The notes under the pieces are model-generated. The model did no database searches, was not told the DNA's origin, and saw only the letters and a program-made list of their open reading frames with translations. A program made the translations under genes and the position numbers. Below, piece by piece: positions 1 through 11,299 of a stretch of 64,000 bases of DNA. Source of the stretch: Nageia nagi (taxonomy: Eukaryota > Pinophyta); NCBI GenBank assembly GCA_050084985.1, contig JBITNC010000001.1, positions 86,366,001 through 86,430,000 on the forward strand, in the 5' to 3' direction. Every line of letters starts with the position of its first letter. Position 1 is the first letter of the stretch.

Positions 1-377
1 TATATCAAAAAAAACTTTGCACAACTGAATAATCTCTTTGATCTAATTAGGGTTGTTACATATGTTGATTTTAAATTTTTTTTAGGAAGAATTTCATAAT
101 CCTTATGATTATTAGGGTTTATAATTATACCCTTTCTTCTTACCTTATCATTTATATCAAACAATCCTTCAAATGGGATTAGATATCTAGGAATTATATT
201 ATTGTTCAATTGGATTATATCTTGTTCCCAAAAGTTGCTAGCATATTTTTCTCCTACCACATGACACATAGACTATTGTAATAAAAATTGATTAATTTGA
301 GCCTCATATCTAAAGACTTTCCAAAAGGAATCATTATCTAGAATAAAAGGTCTAAAGATAAGCTAAACCCCCTTTTT

Positions 378-844
378 CTAGAACAAATCATTGGTGGGGT
401 TAAAACTAGCTCCCATTTGAGCTAGTGCATTAGCTTCATGGTTCAACCTCCTTGGAATAGATTGTATGTGCAGAGTTTTAAAATTTTCAAATAGATCCCA
501 CACTCTATTCCTGTAAGACTTTATATAATGATGTTTAATAGAACACTTGCTTGTAACTTGGTTTACAATAAACTTTGAGTCTCCTTTAAATTTCACATAA
601 TGGATCTACATTTTAATCACTTACTCTAGGACAAGGCAAAGGGCTTCATACTTAGCTACATTATTGGTGCACATCCATGTGAGCTTGTAGGAGAACTTAT
701 ACATTTTTGTTTTGGATCAATTAGAACAATCCTAGTACCTAACCCATTTCTAGATTTGGCTCCATCAAAGAAAATTTCCCAAACTTCACCTCTTTTGAAC
801 TCTTCATTGGTGAGTTTTTGGATGAAATATTTTGGTTCCATCAA
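378..844 (-). pseudogene. RNase H-like domain of gypsy element D, between protease and RT
   Basis: Two minus-strand open segments (844-656 and 596-378) cover an RNase H fold. The first holds an EIFFDGAKSRNGLGT-like first strand with the catalytic Asp in FDGA. The second holds GDSKFIVNQV (second catalytic Asp), then YRNRVWDLFENF and IPRRLNHEANALAQM (third acidic region). This matches the RVT_3/archaeal-type RNase H of plant gypsy elements. About 60 bp between the segments is disrupted. It starts only about 100 bp after the protease and precedes the linker to RT, whereas the usual gypsy order is PR-RT-RNH. Sequence left of 378 continues as the weakly conserved inter-domain linker, with no further domain. 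Confidence 0.72.
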
Positions 845-940
845 ACAATAATTATTGAATTACATGTCATAAATGGTGTTAAGCATATTTATAGACATGG
901 GGTATTTGGTTTGCAATTCTTCCAACAATAGCTCACTCTC

Positions 941-1552
941 TTATAACTCACTTAAAATTGCATTGATCTCTTCTTTCTTTTCCACATGAACATCACAATT
1001 TTTTTCATTATCCAACTTTACTCTCTTGTCCCCATAAGGAATTAAATAGTGAGTGGAATCCATTGCTAAATAACCCCTTATTTTTGCTATGAATTCTTTA
1101 GATAGACATAACCCAAAAAGAGGAGGGAGTTCAACTACTACAATTTCTTGATTGATAACCACAAAGGGACATTTATGTATCTTTAATACTATGTCCTTAA
1201 TAACTCCAACAAATTTAACTGGGATTAAATCTAATTGCAACACTCTTATGGATGTTCCAGTGAGAGGTACCCCCATTACATCACATACTACTTTAGGCAT
1301 GATGGTAGTGGCTATTTTGGAATCAACTAGATAGTTATTTAACACATACCCCTTGACCTCTAAAGTCATATAAAAAGTTGGTGGTTTATTTTTTCCCATT
1401 CTTGGATACTTGGATGTCTCAAACAAATTCAATACCCTATCTATTCCTTCATTTAATGCTATAAGAGATGCCTTAAGTAAATCAATTTGCTCAGGGATTT
1501 TTAAAGCATCAAATAAAGATATCTTTGAAGGGGTTCTCTTTAATTCTTCCAT
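941..1552 (-). pseudogene. Aspartic protease (retropepsin-like) region of gypsy element D
   Basis: A 203-codon open segment. The middle contains NNYLVDSKIATTIMPKVV, the place of the retropepsin D-T/S-G active site followed by the usual MPK motif. The flap and second-strand region follow (KDIVLKIHKCPFVVIN, then VVELPPLFGLCLSKEFIAKIRG). The active-site glycine is Lys (DSK instead of DSG), so this copy would be inactive. The N-terminal 60 residues are a helical spacer after gag. It lies between gag and the RNase H-like domain in the same orientation. The lack of internal stops over 600 bp is unusual here and suggests low exposure of Gln/Trp codons rather than selection. Confidence 0.75.
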
Positions 1553-2439
1553 AATATTGAAATCATGAATGATTGGAGGCTTACCTTCTTTGTCAAAAAA
1601 CCTTTGTTGAAACTATTGAGTATCATCTCTCCTTTGATGCCTAGTGAGCAAGGGGAACCTTAACTTTCAGACCATCTAATCACTAACTTCATCAACTTTA
1701 GACATTTATCTAGCTTTCAGAACTAGAAATTTATGAGGTGGAACCTCTTTTGGGAGTGTCATGTTTGCAAAATTAGGAGCTGTACCAAGCTTCTTAGAGG
1801 TTACCCAATCATGAAATTTTGAAGTTTTAGCTCTTTCATCTAGTAGATTCAATACATGAGGCCTCTTTGTAGACCTTGTTTCTTTAGCAAAATAGGTGGG
1901 GAAAAATTCACCAAATTTACATTTTGGCTCACATTGTTAGCCATGCCAAGTGGAGGAATCTCTCCACTTCTAAGAAAATGCTCCTAATATTGATATATAG
2001 GGTAAGAAGTTTGTTCATGAGCATCATTACAAGCTAAACATAAGCCTACTATCTATCTAAAAGAAGAAGCTTGATCTATATCCTTAAATAACACATGCTA
2101 ATCTTGAGCTTTTTCTATAGTTGGATATGGGAATCTCCTGGCATTATTTTGTCTACTCAATAGGGTGATCTGGTTTTCCATATATCTACACAAAGCTTTC
2201 AATTCTCATATCTCACTTTGAGAGGAAGTTACTTGATTTATTCCTAACTAATGTGGGGCTAGAAGAGCTAAAGGAGCTCTTAGGGCAAGCATGGCTAGTG
2301 GGATTGTTGAGTTGGTGCAGGAATACTAGCCAGAGGTAGGACCATACAAATTGCTAAGGGTCTTATTGCTTTATTTTGTGGTAACATTGGAAAGTACAGC
2401 ATTGGCATGCAACTAGGTAGCTTTCCTACTAAAATGAAA

Positions 2440-3009
2440 TAAGCTTTAGCAAATGTTGTTTATCTATATAACTCTAAAAAAGTGGTTACTCTAGAATTTT
2501 GAATTTGCAAAGAGAGATCTGTAGGAAAGGCCCTCAAATAATACATCAAAGCTTGAGATTCTTGAGGTCTAACCTATATCAAAACCCTTTTCCAATATTT
2601 TTGAAACCTAATATTAAAATCTAGAATATTCTCCTATTCATGTCTTGTGATAGAGGTAAACTAAGTTATTAAGGAGAAGGGGTCTCCTAGTTCATTAAAT
2701 TCTAGGATGAAAGGCTCTACCAATTGACCCCAGGAAGTTATAGATCTACTAGCAAGGATTCTATACCAATCAAGAACCCTACCCTTGAAATATTGTGCTA
2801 GCAGTCTTACCATGACATCTTCATGTTAAATATTATGGAGCTTAGTAGATTGGCTACATCCACATAGTGTTCATAACTTATCTTCTCCATGGTGGCATCA
2901 AACTCAAGTAGAGTTTTAAAGATGTTCCCTAGTATATCATGTAGTGTAGCTAGATCCAGAGGTACCCATCCTCCCATGTGGGATAGATATTTGGAGTAGA
3001 ATTAGCCAT
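2440..3009 (-). pseudogene. Gag (Retrotrans_gag) remnant of gypsy element D
   Basis: Minus-strand translation from an ATG at 3009 gives a broken Gag capsid region. Recognisable pieces are RLLAQYFKGRVLDWYR-like text, then SWGQLVEPFILEFNELGDPF and an LDFNIRFQKYWKR-like helix, the order expected in Retrotrans_gag. Several in-frame TAG/TAA codons stand where Gln or Trp is expected. Sequence from 2440 to 1560 is the poorly conserved Gag C-terminus and spacer. No CCHC zinc knuckle could be read with confidence. The start was chosen because it follows a plausible leader of about 290 bp after the primer-binding-like site. Confidence 0.65.
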
Positions 3010-3298
3010 TTTAGGAGGAGCAATCCTAGTATGAAGGTCAAATGGTACTATTTTGAATAGGGGTTTTAAAGTGTTGATACTACTCAAAGATCTAGAGTTG
3101 ATCAAGGTCTTTCTTTAGAGAGTACCAAGTTCTTTAAAATTTGATACCTCTTTAGCTATTTTGGATTTTGATCTTGTCCACATAATCTCTAATAGTAACT
3201 AAAGAATTTAGGTTTAGGAAGTAGTAATGAGAACTATAAATCTGTCTTGATACATACCATCAATATTGCTTCTAGCAAAGTTGCCAATGAAATTTTTT

Positions 3299-3318
3299 AG
3301 GTCCCATTGGGCATGCCA
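3299..3318 (-). other. Putative tRNA primer-binding site of element D
   Basis: On the minus strand the site begins TGGCATGCCC and continues with AATGGGACC, resembling the TGGCACGCCC-type primer sites common in plant gypsy elements. It lies about 290 bp upstream of the gag ATG. The tRNA was not identified. Confidence 0.45.
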
Positions 3319-4389
3319 AAAGATATACTATTGATGGAAAATGCGTAATACAATACTCAGAGCAATATAGTCAAAGTATATCATGAATAGGCTAACATAG
3401 TAGCCTGATCTCCAAAGTAGGTCAGTTCCTTATCTATTAGGGTAGATGAAAGGAACAAACAACAAGAAAGAAACAAAAGAAAATTGAGTGTAAGAAATGA
3501 AACAAAAGAGATAGGGAGAAAGAGTAAAGCAAAATGGTTGGATCACTAGTTTAGCATAGGCTTTCACATAGCATGAAACCTTAGCAAGAATCTAGTGTAA
3601 CAACCATGGTGTAAGCTTTCATTCTCTAAACTATTCTTTAGCTTAACTTTTCCATGTAAGCAGACACAGTTATACCAACAACTTGTTGTTATTATTTAGA
3701 AAATATCCATTGCTTGCCATAATATAAACAAATTAAAAATAATAACACCAAGTGTTGGACAAGAAAGGTGAAGATGGCATTGTATAATTGATAGAACAAT
3801 AGGTCTTTGAAAACAAATACAAGGGGCAATATTAGGGATTTCGACCACTTTTTCCTATTTTCAACTAAATTTATACTAGGCTAGAGTAGTTACAAAATGA
3901 TTGAAACAAAATAATTATAAAATGGCCCAAAGATTCTAGCCTTATTTTAATAAATGGCTAACTATCTCTTCCACATGTCATTTTATTCCTAAAATTGAAA
4001 ATTCTAAACTATAATGACCTTTAAACTATGATGGACATGCTTCTTAGGTGTTATTTGAACTTGTATTACAATTATGAAAGATTCTCTAACTAACTATGGT
4101 GATTTTGGAGTTTCTTTATTTTTTAGTGGTTGTTCTGGAGCCTTCTTGATCTTCAACACTTATTCTAAAGTTCTTTGGTTAAATTTTTCTTGGGTGGAGA
4201 TCCCATTTGTTATATCTAACATAATTGGTTTCTAGACCATCTAATTTGAAATGTCACCTCCTTTTATACCCTTGTGAGATGAAGCAAATAACTCCAAGAG
4301 ATTTTAGTCTTACTCATGATGTCATCCTTCTTTGAACCCATTATTTTGGCTAAAATGGGCTTTGCACTATTTTGTTGATGCTGCATTAT
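3319..4389. other. Gene-free stretch, probably 5' LTR of element D and flank
   Basis: No open frame or domain is recognisable on either strand. Its position just outside the primer site suggests LTR sequence of element D, but the window holds no second LTR to compare, so the boundary is unknown. Confidence 0.4.
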
Positions 4390-4985
4390 TTCATGCTTCA
4401 AATTCAACTGACTTAGCCATCATAAAACTTTTTTTACTACCTACTAATGTCATTACTCTAGGGGTCTAATTTTATAAGAACTTGTATTCTATTGACATCA
4501 CTCTCTTTTATGCCTCAAAATACCTAGCTATCATGGAACTTTTAATGCTACTTGCTGATGTCATTACTCTTGGGGTCTAGTTTTAGAAGAGCCTGTACTC
4601 TGCTAACATCACTTCTTTTATGCCTCATAATACCTAACCACCATGGAACTTTTAACACTACCTATTGATGTCATTACTCTCAGGGTCCATTTTTAAAAGA
4701 ACCTCTATTCTATTGACATCACTCTCTTTTATGCCTTGGAACACTTAGCTATTATGTAACTTTTAATGCTACTTCTTGATGTCATTACTCCCAAGGTTTG
4801 ATTTTAGAAGAGCCTCTACTCTGCTAACATCACTTCTTTTATGCCTTAGAATACCTAGCCATCATGGAACTTTAATGCTACTTGTTGATGTCATTACTCC
4901 CAAGGTTTAGTTTTAGAAGAGCCTCTATTTGGCTGACATCACTATCTTTTATACTCCAAAAAATACTATACTTAGTATATTTTCC
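4390..4985. repeat. ~110-bp tandem repeat, about 5.5 copies
   Basis: The motif ATGTCATTACTC recurs at 4447, 4558, 4668, 4779 and 4888, giving periods of 111, 110, 111 and 109 bp. Each unit continues with a GGTCTA/GGTTTA-type core, an AGAAGAGCCT-like segment, GACATCACT(CT)TCTTTTATGCC and a CATGGAACTTTTAATGCTAC-type tail. A partial unit precedes the first motif. Copies differ mostly by C/T and A/G changes, so the array is old. It lies between elements D and E and could belong to an LTR or untranslated region of either. Confidence 0.85.
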
Positions 4986-5039
4986 CATTAAAACTATCCA
5001 AAAGCTTGCTAAAACACCCATTTTATAGATAAGTAAGGA

Positions 5040-6325
5040 CAATACATGTTGAGAAGCTACTAGGGTGTTGGACTATGTATGTATATACAAGCTTATGACA
5101 ATTCTAGAATATAGGAAACCTTTTAATAGAGTAGTAGGCAAAATTCAACCTCAAGAGGGTATTCCAATAAACTATGTTACCAATGCCTCAATTCTAGCTT
5201 GTGATCATGGCCATGGTATTTATACCTTATGGCATTCTCCTTAAATATAACATGAATACTAGATCATATTACAATATGAACTCCTTGATTATATTCCTCT
5301 TGAGATTATAGTCTAAGTTGACCATAATAATAAAGATTTGTTAGTAATAGTTGCTTTTATAGAATAACACTTAAACATTGGTGAAACATTTATGAATGAT
5401 CATGAGATAATGTCTATTTGTAATCCTTCTACACTTAACAATATTACATATTTGCAATTTTTTGAAGATAATATTTAGATCAAGGATATTATGCAAGTAT
5501 ATGATCAATTAGAAAATATTTTTAATGATAATAAGAGTGAATAAATGTTGGTTGATCATATTGGTGTTCCTAAGGAAGTGCTATAGCTTAAAACCAATTC
5601 TATCTGAGGTTTGGTGAGCTTGGAGTCCCTTTATGATGATTTTTAGAAAGCTTAAGCTCATGCAATGCAACAAGGTTATCTAAGATATGAAACTACTGAT
5701 ATTAGTGTTGGAAAAGCCAATGAAAATAAAAACCTAAAAGTCAATTCTAACATAGCACCATAATGGTTGGGTATATACTCATAATTTTTGAATAAAAATA
5801 AGGATATTTTGGCTTGGGACTATAATGAGCTTAGAAATTTTGACACCAATGTCTTTACTCTCAATATTCCACTTAAAAAGGGAATAAAAAATCACCATAT
5901 GAGCTAGTATATGGTTAAGAAGCTTTACTTTCATCAAATGTTGAAGAAAGGGTGCTCAAGCTCATGGTTGAATGATACTATAATACATTACAACAAAGAT
6001 TAAATGATCTGGTGGAGTTGGAAGAGACTAGAAGAAAGCCATTTTTCATACTTATAGATCAAGCTCTAGAAATTGTAGCATATTTTACTAAGAAGGTCAG
6101 AGGAAAACCATTTGGCTTACTTAACATAGTCCTTTATTAGGAGCCAAGAAATAGTTAACATAGAAAGAAAGGAAAACTTGAAATAAATTGGCTTTGGCAT
6201 TATCAATGTTTTAAGATGGTGTGAAGTCATACCTATAAATTGAGCAGTATGGATGATCATCAAATGTTATTACCAATCAATGGCCAAAATCTCAAGAGGT
6301 ATTATCCACTTGATCAAGATGATTA
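5040..6325 (+). pseudogene. Ty3/gypsy remnant E: linker and RT start fused to integrase C-terminus
   Basis: Seen: from 5040 to about 5890 the plus strand encodes a broken linker ending in NKNKDILAWDYNELRNFD and an IPLKKG motif, the region just upstream of RT in Tat-like elements. From about 5894 it jumps to SPYELVYG, the end of the integrase core, followed by the C-terminal region (QQRLNDLVELEETRR, a KKVRGKPFG segment, then KLEINWLWHYQ and NGQNLKRYYP). RT, RNase H and nearly all of the DDE core are absent. Inferred: one internal deletion of several kb. Many in-frame stops and two frame changes are present. Integrase ends at about 6315, and the repeat at 6.7 kb would then be its 3' untranslated region. 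Confidence 0.7.
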
Positions 6326-6699
6326 AGGTTTTCTTTATTATCTATCTAGATACAAGTTTATAAATATGTGCTTATAGTAGTATAAAATTATTATCAAAAC
6401 TATTTATTTCTTTATAGGATACAAAAAAGTGTTAGGAATAAGAATTTTATTTATGTCAAAGATAGTTATGGTTATCAACTACCTCATTAATTTAGTACTT
6501 GTCCTAGATAGATCTTGTGTTAACACACCTATAAAGGTACCAAATATATATATATTTTTAAAACAATTTTACACATTTGCACCAAAAACCTAGTCTAAAT
6601 AGCTCTAGCAATATTTTAAATTATGTCAATTAGTTTGTAGGTGTCATTTTGTTTTATTTTTTCCTTTAGATGCCTTAAAAAGGATCAAATTTTCTCTTC
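6326..6699. other. Gene-free AT-rich stretch after integrase remnant E
   Basis: About 370 bp without a recognisable frame or motif. By position it is the start of the 3' untranslated region of remnant E. Confidence 0.35.
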
Positions 6700-7240
6700 C
6701 ATATAACAAAGAGTTCCATCACATAAGGCTTATCTTGACTGCATAAGGCTCATTTTGATTGCATAAAGCATTTTTGAGCTAACTGTATAAGAGTTTCTTC
6801 TTCCACATGAGGGCTATTTCCATCACATAAGGGTTATTTTGGCCACATAAGCATTATTTCACCTGCTAAAGCATTGTTGACTTGTCATCTAGTATGTTTG
6901 TATAATCCTCATCTCCACCACATAAGTTATCTTTTAACTACTTAAGTCTCCTTTCTTCTACATAAGTTCCATGTTGACCATATTAGCTTTTATTTCCACT
7001 CCATATGGCTTATTTCTCTAATTGTATAAGATTTTCTTCCTCTACATAAGATTCCTTTAATCCGCATAAGACCAAGCCTGTTTGCATAACCCTAGATTTC
7101 ATCACATAAAACTTATATTACTCCCATAACACATAATTTAATTTATCTGCATGAGCTTTATTCTCTATACACAAGGGTTGACCTATTCACATAAAGGTTT
7201 TATACACTACATATAGGTTTCATTAATTGTATAATGTCTA
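6700..7240. repeat. Degenerate short-period (about 20-26 bp) repeat built on CACATAAG
   Basis: More than fifteen variants of CACATAAGG, GCATAAGG, TACATAAG and GTATAAG recur every 20-30 bp, separated by T-rich spacers such as GCTTATTTT or GTTATTTTGGCCA. Examples lie at about 6720, 6742, 6763, 6820 and 6845, with later ones up to about 7225. The unit is too diverged for a clean consensus by eye. It lies about 380 bp after the integrase end of remnant E, the position where Tat-group elements often carry tandem repeats in the 3' untranslated region. Confidence 0.7.
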
Positions 7241-7599
7241 AAAGGCCCACTAGGTCTGTAATTTATCTTATCGATAATTTACATGGCTTCTAGGTACTAT
7301 AAAAAGGTGTGTTAGCTATTTGAAAGGTGTTTTGGACCAAATATAGACCATTTTGAGCCATGCACTTGCTTTTTAGAGTTAAAAAATACCATTCCATATA
7401 TAAAGTACCTTTTCTCAATGAGAAAGCAAGTAATTCGTAGTCCAAAGGAGATTAGTCAACAAAGTAGATTTCAAAGTGTGGAATCAAGCTAAAAATAAAA
7501 AATTTATACTTTTAGAGTCAAAGTTTGTATTATTTTAGGCATTAACATGTGTTTTGGGATCAAGAACATCAATTTCAAGTGAAAAAAACATTTAAATTT
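7241..7599. other. Gene-free stretch with a possible plus-strand TATA box
   Basis: No coding signal. CTATAAAAAGGTGTG near 7298 looks like a TATA box, so this could be the 3' LTR of remnant E, but no second LTR copy is in the window to test that. Confidence 0.3.
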
Positions 7600-8670
7600 C
7601 TACAATCCAAAGTATGATGACATAAGTAGGTAGATTTAGAGTGTTGAATGTAGTAAAAAATAAGGAATCTATAGTCTGAAGGAGCTAAGTTATCAAGGTA
7701 GGTTCTTGATCTTGAAAGGAAGAAAATTTACTAAATCCACATGTATGGCAAAGAGAATTTGCATTTTGGATGGTGGAGGTGATATTAGTATCCTCTGTAT
7801 TGTAGAAGGTAGTTTAAAATGACATTCTTCCACTCAATATAAAGGAAATTTGTACTCTAGAGAATGCTAACATCACATGGTTTCTTTGCAATGTAGAAGT
7901 ATAAGGGTTACAAAGGAATCTACATTGCAAAAAGGTATGATGTTAAGATATCAATTCCACATCCTAGATTCAATCAAAGAAGCACTCTATAGTGTGAATT
8001 TCTTTAGAAGATGAATATTCACTACCTCTCTAGCCTTTCCACCTTTTAGAATTGTTACTATCAAATCAAAACTTCAAGCTTTGAATTATATCAAAATCTA
8101 GAGAGAGCATTTAATATCTATTGGAGATTTGGTAGAGTGAAGCAGACTAAATTCCACCAAAATAGTGATGAAATCAAACAAATTTGTTCTCTTTAGTACA
8201 AGTCTTGTTGGTGGTGGTTAATCACACATAATAGTGAAACATAGTCAAATTAACCACTTAAAATGATCCAATTATGAGATTCAAATTCCAACCATCCAAA
8301 TTGAAGTATGCCTGAATAATTTTGATGGAACAATGAATTTTCCTCTATGTTTGATTTTTTTGAGTCCTTCTAAATCCAAATACATGTAAATATAGTCGAA
8401 ACTCTAGAAAAACATAACCAAACACTAGATTAGAGTGCAAACATAAGATAAGGTTCCAAAAATAGTTTTTTGGATTTGAAAGCTCACTAGAGATGATGTA
8501 ATTAGGTGGATTTAGAGCATAAAAATAAGTAAAAAATGTAGAATCTACATTTTTAATGATGGAGGTGACATCAACATCCTTCACATTGTAGAAGAAAGTT
8601 CAAAGTAAAGGAAATCTATACTTTGAAGACCATTGATGTCATTCTATTATTTTGTAATGTAGAATTTTTA
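7600..8670. repeat. Diverged internal duplication in non-coding DNA
   Basis: Two related blocks are visible, about 7600-7905 and about 8490-8665. Both contain GTAGATTTAGAG / GTGGATTTAGAG, then GATG(G)TGGAGGTGA followed by TCAACATCC / TTAGTATCC, CATTGTAGAAG / TATTGTAGAAG, AAAGGAAAT and a closing TTGCAATGTAGAA / TTGTAATGTAGAA. The offset is about 780-880 bp because of indels. No protein reading was found. It is probably part of an old non-autonomous repeat or LTR. Confidence 0.5.
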
Positions 8671-11029
8671 GAAGATATTGCAAAATTACCCTTCCAGCAT
8701 AATTTTAATGCATATTACTTTAGGGAGAATGTAGATTCACTCCAAATTCAAAGATTATTTATGTAGAGCCTCTTTGATCATCAAATACCCTTCTAGTTAT
8801 AGTTACATGATTTGATCATGAGCAAACCCTTATCTAATCTGGTATCAATATGCAACCTAAAGATATGTCATTTTCATAGGAGGACATCATGCCTATGAGG
8901 AAAGTCTTAGAATAAGGAATAAATCCTTTGGGTTAAATTGGTTAATAACACATGAACTTGAGACACAATAGTGGAAATGCTCTATTAATGGATGCGATTT
9001 CTAGACTAGATCAAGACTTACTAGAAATATTTGAATGATAGAGGTAATGTCTAGACTAGAATTTTCTTAATCTGGAAGTTAAGGTAATGAAAGGGACATA
9101 TTAAGCATGTCAAAGGGGTAGCAATAAATATTTTTTGAAATGGAATAAATTAGTTAGTAGTTTGTTACAAAATCTTAATGCTTCTACAAGTACCAAAGGA
9201 GGAGGATGGAGAACAGATCTTTTCTCCAATTTTACAATTCAAATAGCAAGTTTTAGCATGTTCTTTTAGTTCTTTTATATTCTTTGTGTTTTTCCCTTAT
9301 ATTCTATTCATTCTTAGTCAAGCTAGTTTTTGTATGTCATAGGGTAGTCAACAAGTTGCATGATTGCTTATATCATGGATACTTTGGCAATCCTAAGTTT
9401 CAATGTAGCTATTCTAAGATAGTATTATATTTTTATTACAAGTATTGCAAAAAAAATAGAAATCATTTGTGTTATTCTAATTCTCTTTTTATGTTATGGA
9501 TAGAAAATATTATTGCACTATATGTACAAATTTTTTATATTAATGCAAATGGTGATACTTCTTGTTGATTTTATTCCTAATTCATTTATGAATACATTAT
9601 GTTCTAGTTGTCATATGTGACATTATTTTAATATTTGATACTAGAGGGATGAAAATCAAAGGGGTATAAAATTCTATCACAACACTAACCTATAATAGTA
9701 ATAACAACAACTATTCTCTCCTTTTCTCTATAATTAAACTAAGAATTGATAATTATCAAAAACATCATGCCCTAACTAAACAAAAAAATAGCAGTCAATC
9801 AAAATGGTGAAAAATTGAAAAATGGAATAGAAATCTCAACAAGTGTTGACTCACCACATGGAAAAATGGGAGAATCTATTGATACTTTGCCTTATGGCCC
9901 CATATCCAAGCTAAGGGCCTCTCAATCAACTACAAATTAGCCATTTAAACATAAACACCAAAATATGGGAGTCAAAGCAAAAGTCAAAGGATCCCATACA
10001 ATGAATCAGAAGCTAGGGATCCATACAAGTAGTAGATATTTTAGAAGAGATGGTTGGAGAAAATATTGTAGCTCCTCCAACTCTATGAATCATAGAAGAA
10101 GTAAAGAAGATAGGTTAAAATTCAAATTTTAACACTTTATTGGCCCCAAACCCTAGGTATATGCCCATTTTATTTTATCTAAAATGATGGATGGAAATAG
10201 CAATTTTTATGATTATTCCAATAGAAAAATATGTTATCTGCATGGAAAATTCTTTTGCAAAGCTAATTCCAAGAAAATAGCGATGTCCATACCTTTATTT
10301 TAAATGTGATTTTAATAAAAGGGGAAAATATATAATTTTATTAAAAGGGCTTTTGAAAATACTATTATTTCACAAATATACCCTAAAATGATAGTTACGA
10401 TTAAGTTTGAAAAATAAAAGTTTTGTTGTTAAAACAAAAATCAATGCATTTATGACATGATGAATGTTGCGTTTAGTATGTAGGCACCATGAAAATGGTA
10501 TTATTTATTGAAAATAGGTCATTAAATATCTCAATATAGGGCATATAAAAATTATAATGCATATCTTTTTCAAATGACTATTTATCAAAGCATATGGTTC
10601 TAACAATGTTTCAAAGTTTTAGGCCATGACAACCCCATGAGCACAATGTCTTTAAAATTGAAGGCCAATATGAGAAAAAGGAAAGAAATTCTTAGGGAAT
10701 ATCAAATACCTTATTATCTAAATAATTTTAGACTATGTGTTGCAATAACATTAGCCTACAAAATGACCATTTTATCAGAGATTGAGAAGGAAAATATTTG
10801 TAATGAAATATTCTAAGTAGTACTATTTTACCATCCATGATGTTGGGCCCAAGGGGTCTATCTATCCCTCATAAATACTCTTATCAATATGCTTCTAGGA
10901 AAAAACCTCCTACACTCTAGCACAAACCCCTTCCAAAATAAAACTTTCACAAATTTTGATAGACCCATACAAACCTAAATAGGAATAAGGGGGGTTGCTT
11001 TTTGGCATCTTTTGAACTACTAGTGATCA
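8671..11029. other. Gene-free AT-rich stretch
   Basis: About 2.4 kb with no domain on either strand. The longest plus-strand open frame (9284-9568) is low-complexity, Tyr/Cys/Phe-rich and matches nothing I recognise. The sequence near 10.9-11.0 kb may already be the LINE 5' region. Confidence 0.5.
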
Positions 11030-11039
11030 TAATACAAAT

Positions 11040-11172
11040 CCTAGCTATTATTAACAACATTAATATATTGGAATTATGTGCCCTAGCATATTGCTTTTTT
11101 TATCCTTATTTGCCTCCTACAACTGTAGAATCTTGGATCTCTCACTCTTGGAATACTCTTAGTGAGGTAAAC
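11040..11172 (+). pseudogene. LINE ORF1 fragment, left of the copia insertion
   Basis: The plus-strand reading LELCALAYCFF, PYLPPTTVESWISHSW and NTLSEVN has the PP-x-W-I pattern of the DUF4283 N-terminus found in plant LINE ORF1 (Gag-like RNA-binding) proteins. The frame runs into the target duplication TAAAC at 11168-11172 and resumes beyond the copia element at 20144. The true ORF1 start is not visible. Confidence 0.6.
11168..11172. repeat. Target-site duplication TAAAC, left copy
   Basis: Exact 5-bp match to 20144-20148, abutting the TG start of the 5' LTR. It fixes the outer ends of the copia element. Confidence 0.92.
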
Positions 11173-11299
11173 TGTTGAGCATGTGTGATTGTCATTGTTG
11201 TCAACACGTGGTTTTGGTAAAGGCCGGGTTCCGGAGGTGATGAGGTCAGCAAGGAGAATTGAAAAGCCGGAGTTAGTAAATAAAGCATTTCGGAAGAGA

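Larger units (their letters stand above)
1..3318 (-). mobile_element. Ty3/gypsy element D, 5' part (gag, protease, RNase H-like), running off the left edge
   Basis: Seen: reading leftwards on the minus strand there is a primer-binding-like site (3299-3318), gag (about 3009-2440), a retropepsin-like region (1552-941), an RNase H-like domain (844-378), then linker sequence that normally leads into RT. RT, integrase and the 3' LTR would lie beyond position 1. Known: plant Ty3/gypsy elements of the Tat group carry extra RNase H domains. Inferred: a Tat-like element truncated only by the window edge. It is decayed, with many stops in gag and fewer in the protease. The 5' LTR should begin at about 3319-3332, but its right end cannot be fixed because no second LTR is in view. 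Confidence 0.8.

Noticed and set aside
378-1552. Element D seen as having lost RT by deletion between protease and RNase H
   Set aside because: The sequence left of 378 still reads as the normal linker that precedes RT in related elements, so RT is probably just off the window.
6700-7240. CRISPR-like array
   Set aside because: Units are short, degenerate and unevenly spaced, without identical repeats or unique spacers, in plant DNA.
9284-9568. Plus-strand open frame of 94 codons
   Set aside because: Low-complexity Tyr/Cys/Phe-rich reading in AT-rich DNA, with no homologue recognised and no supporting signals.
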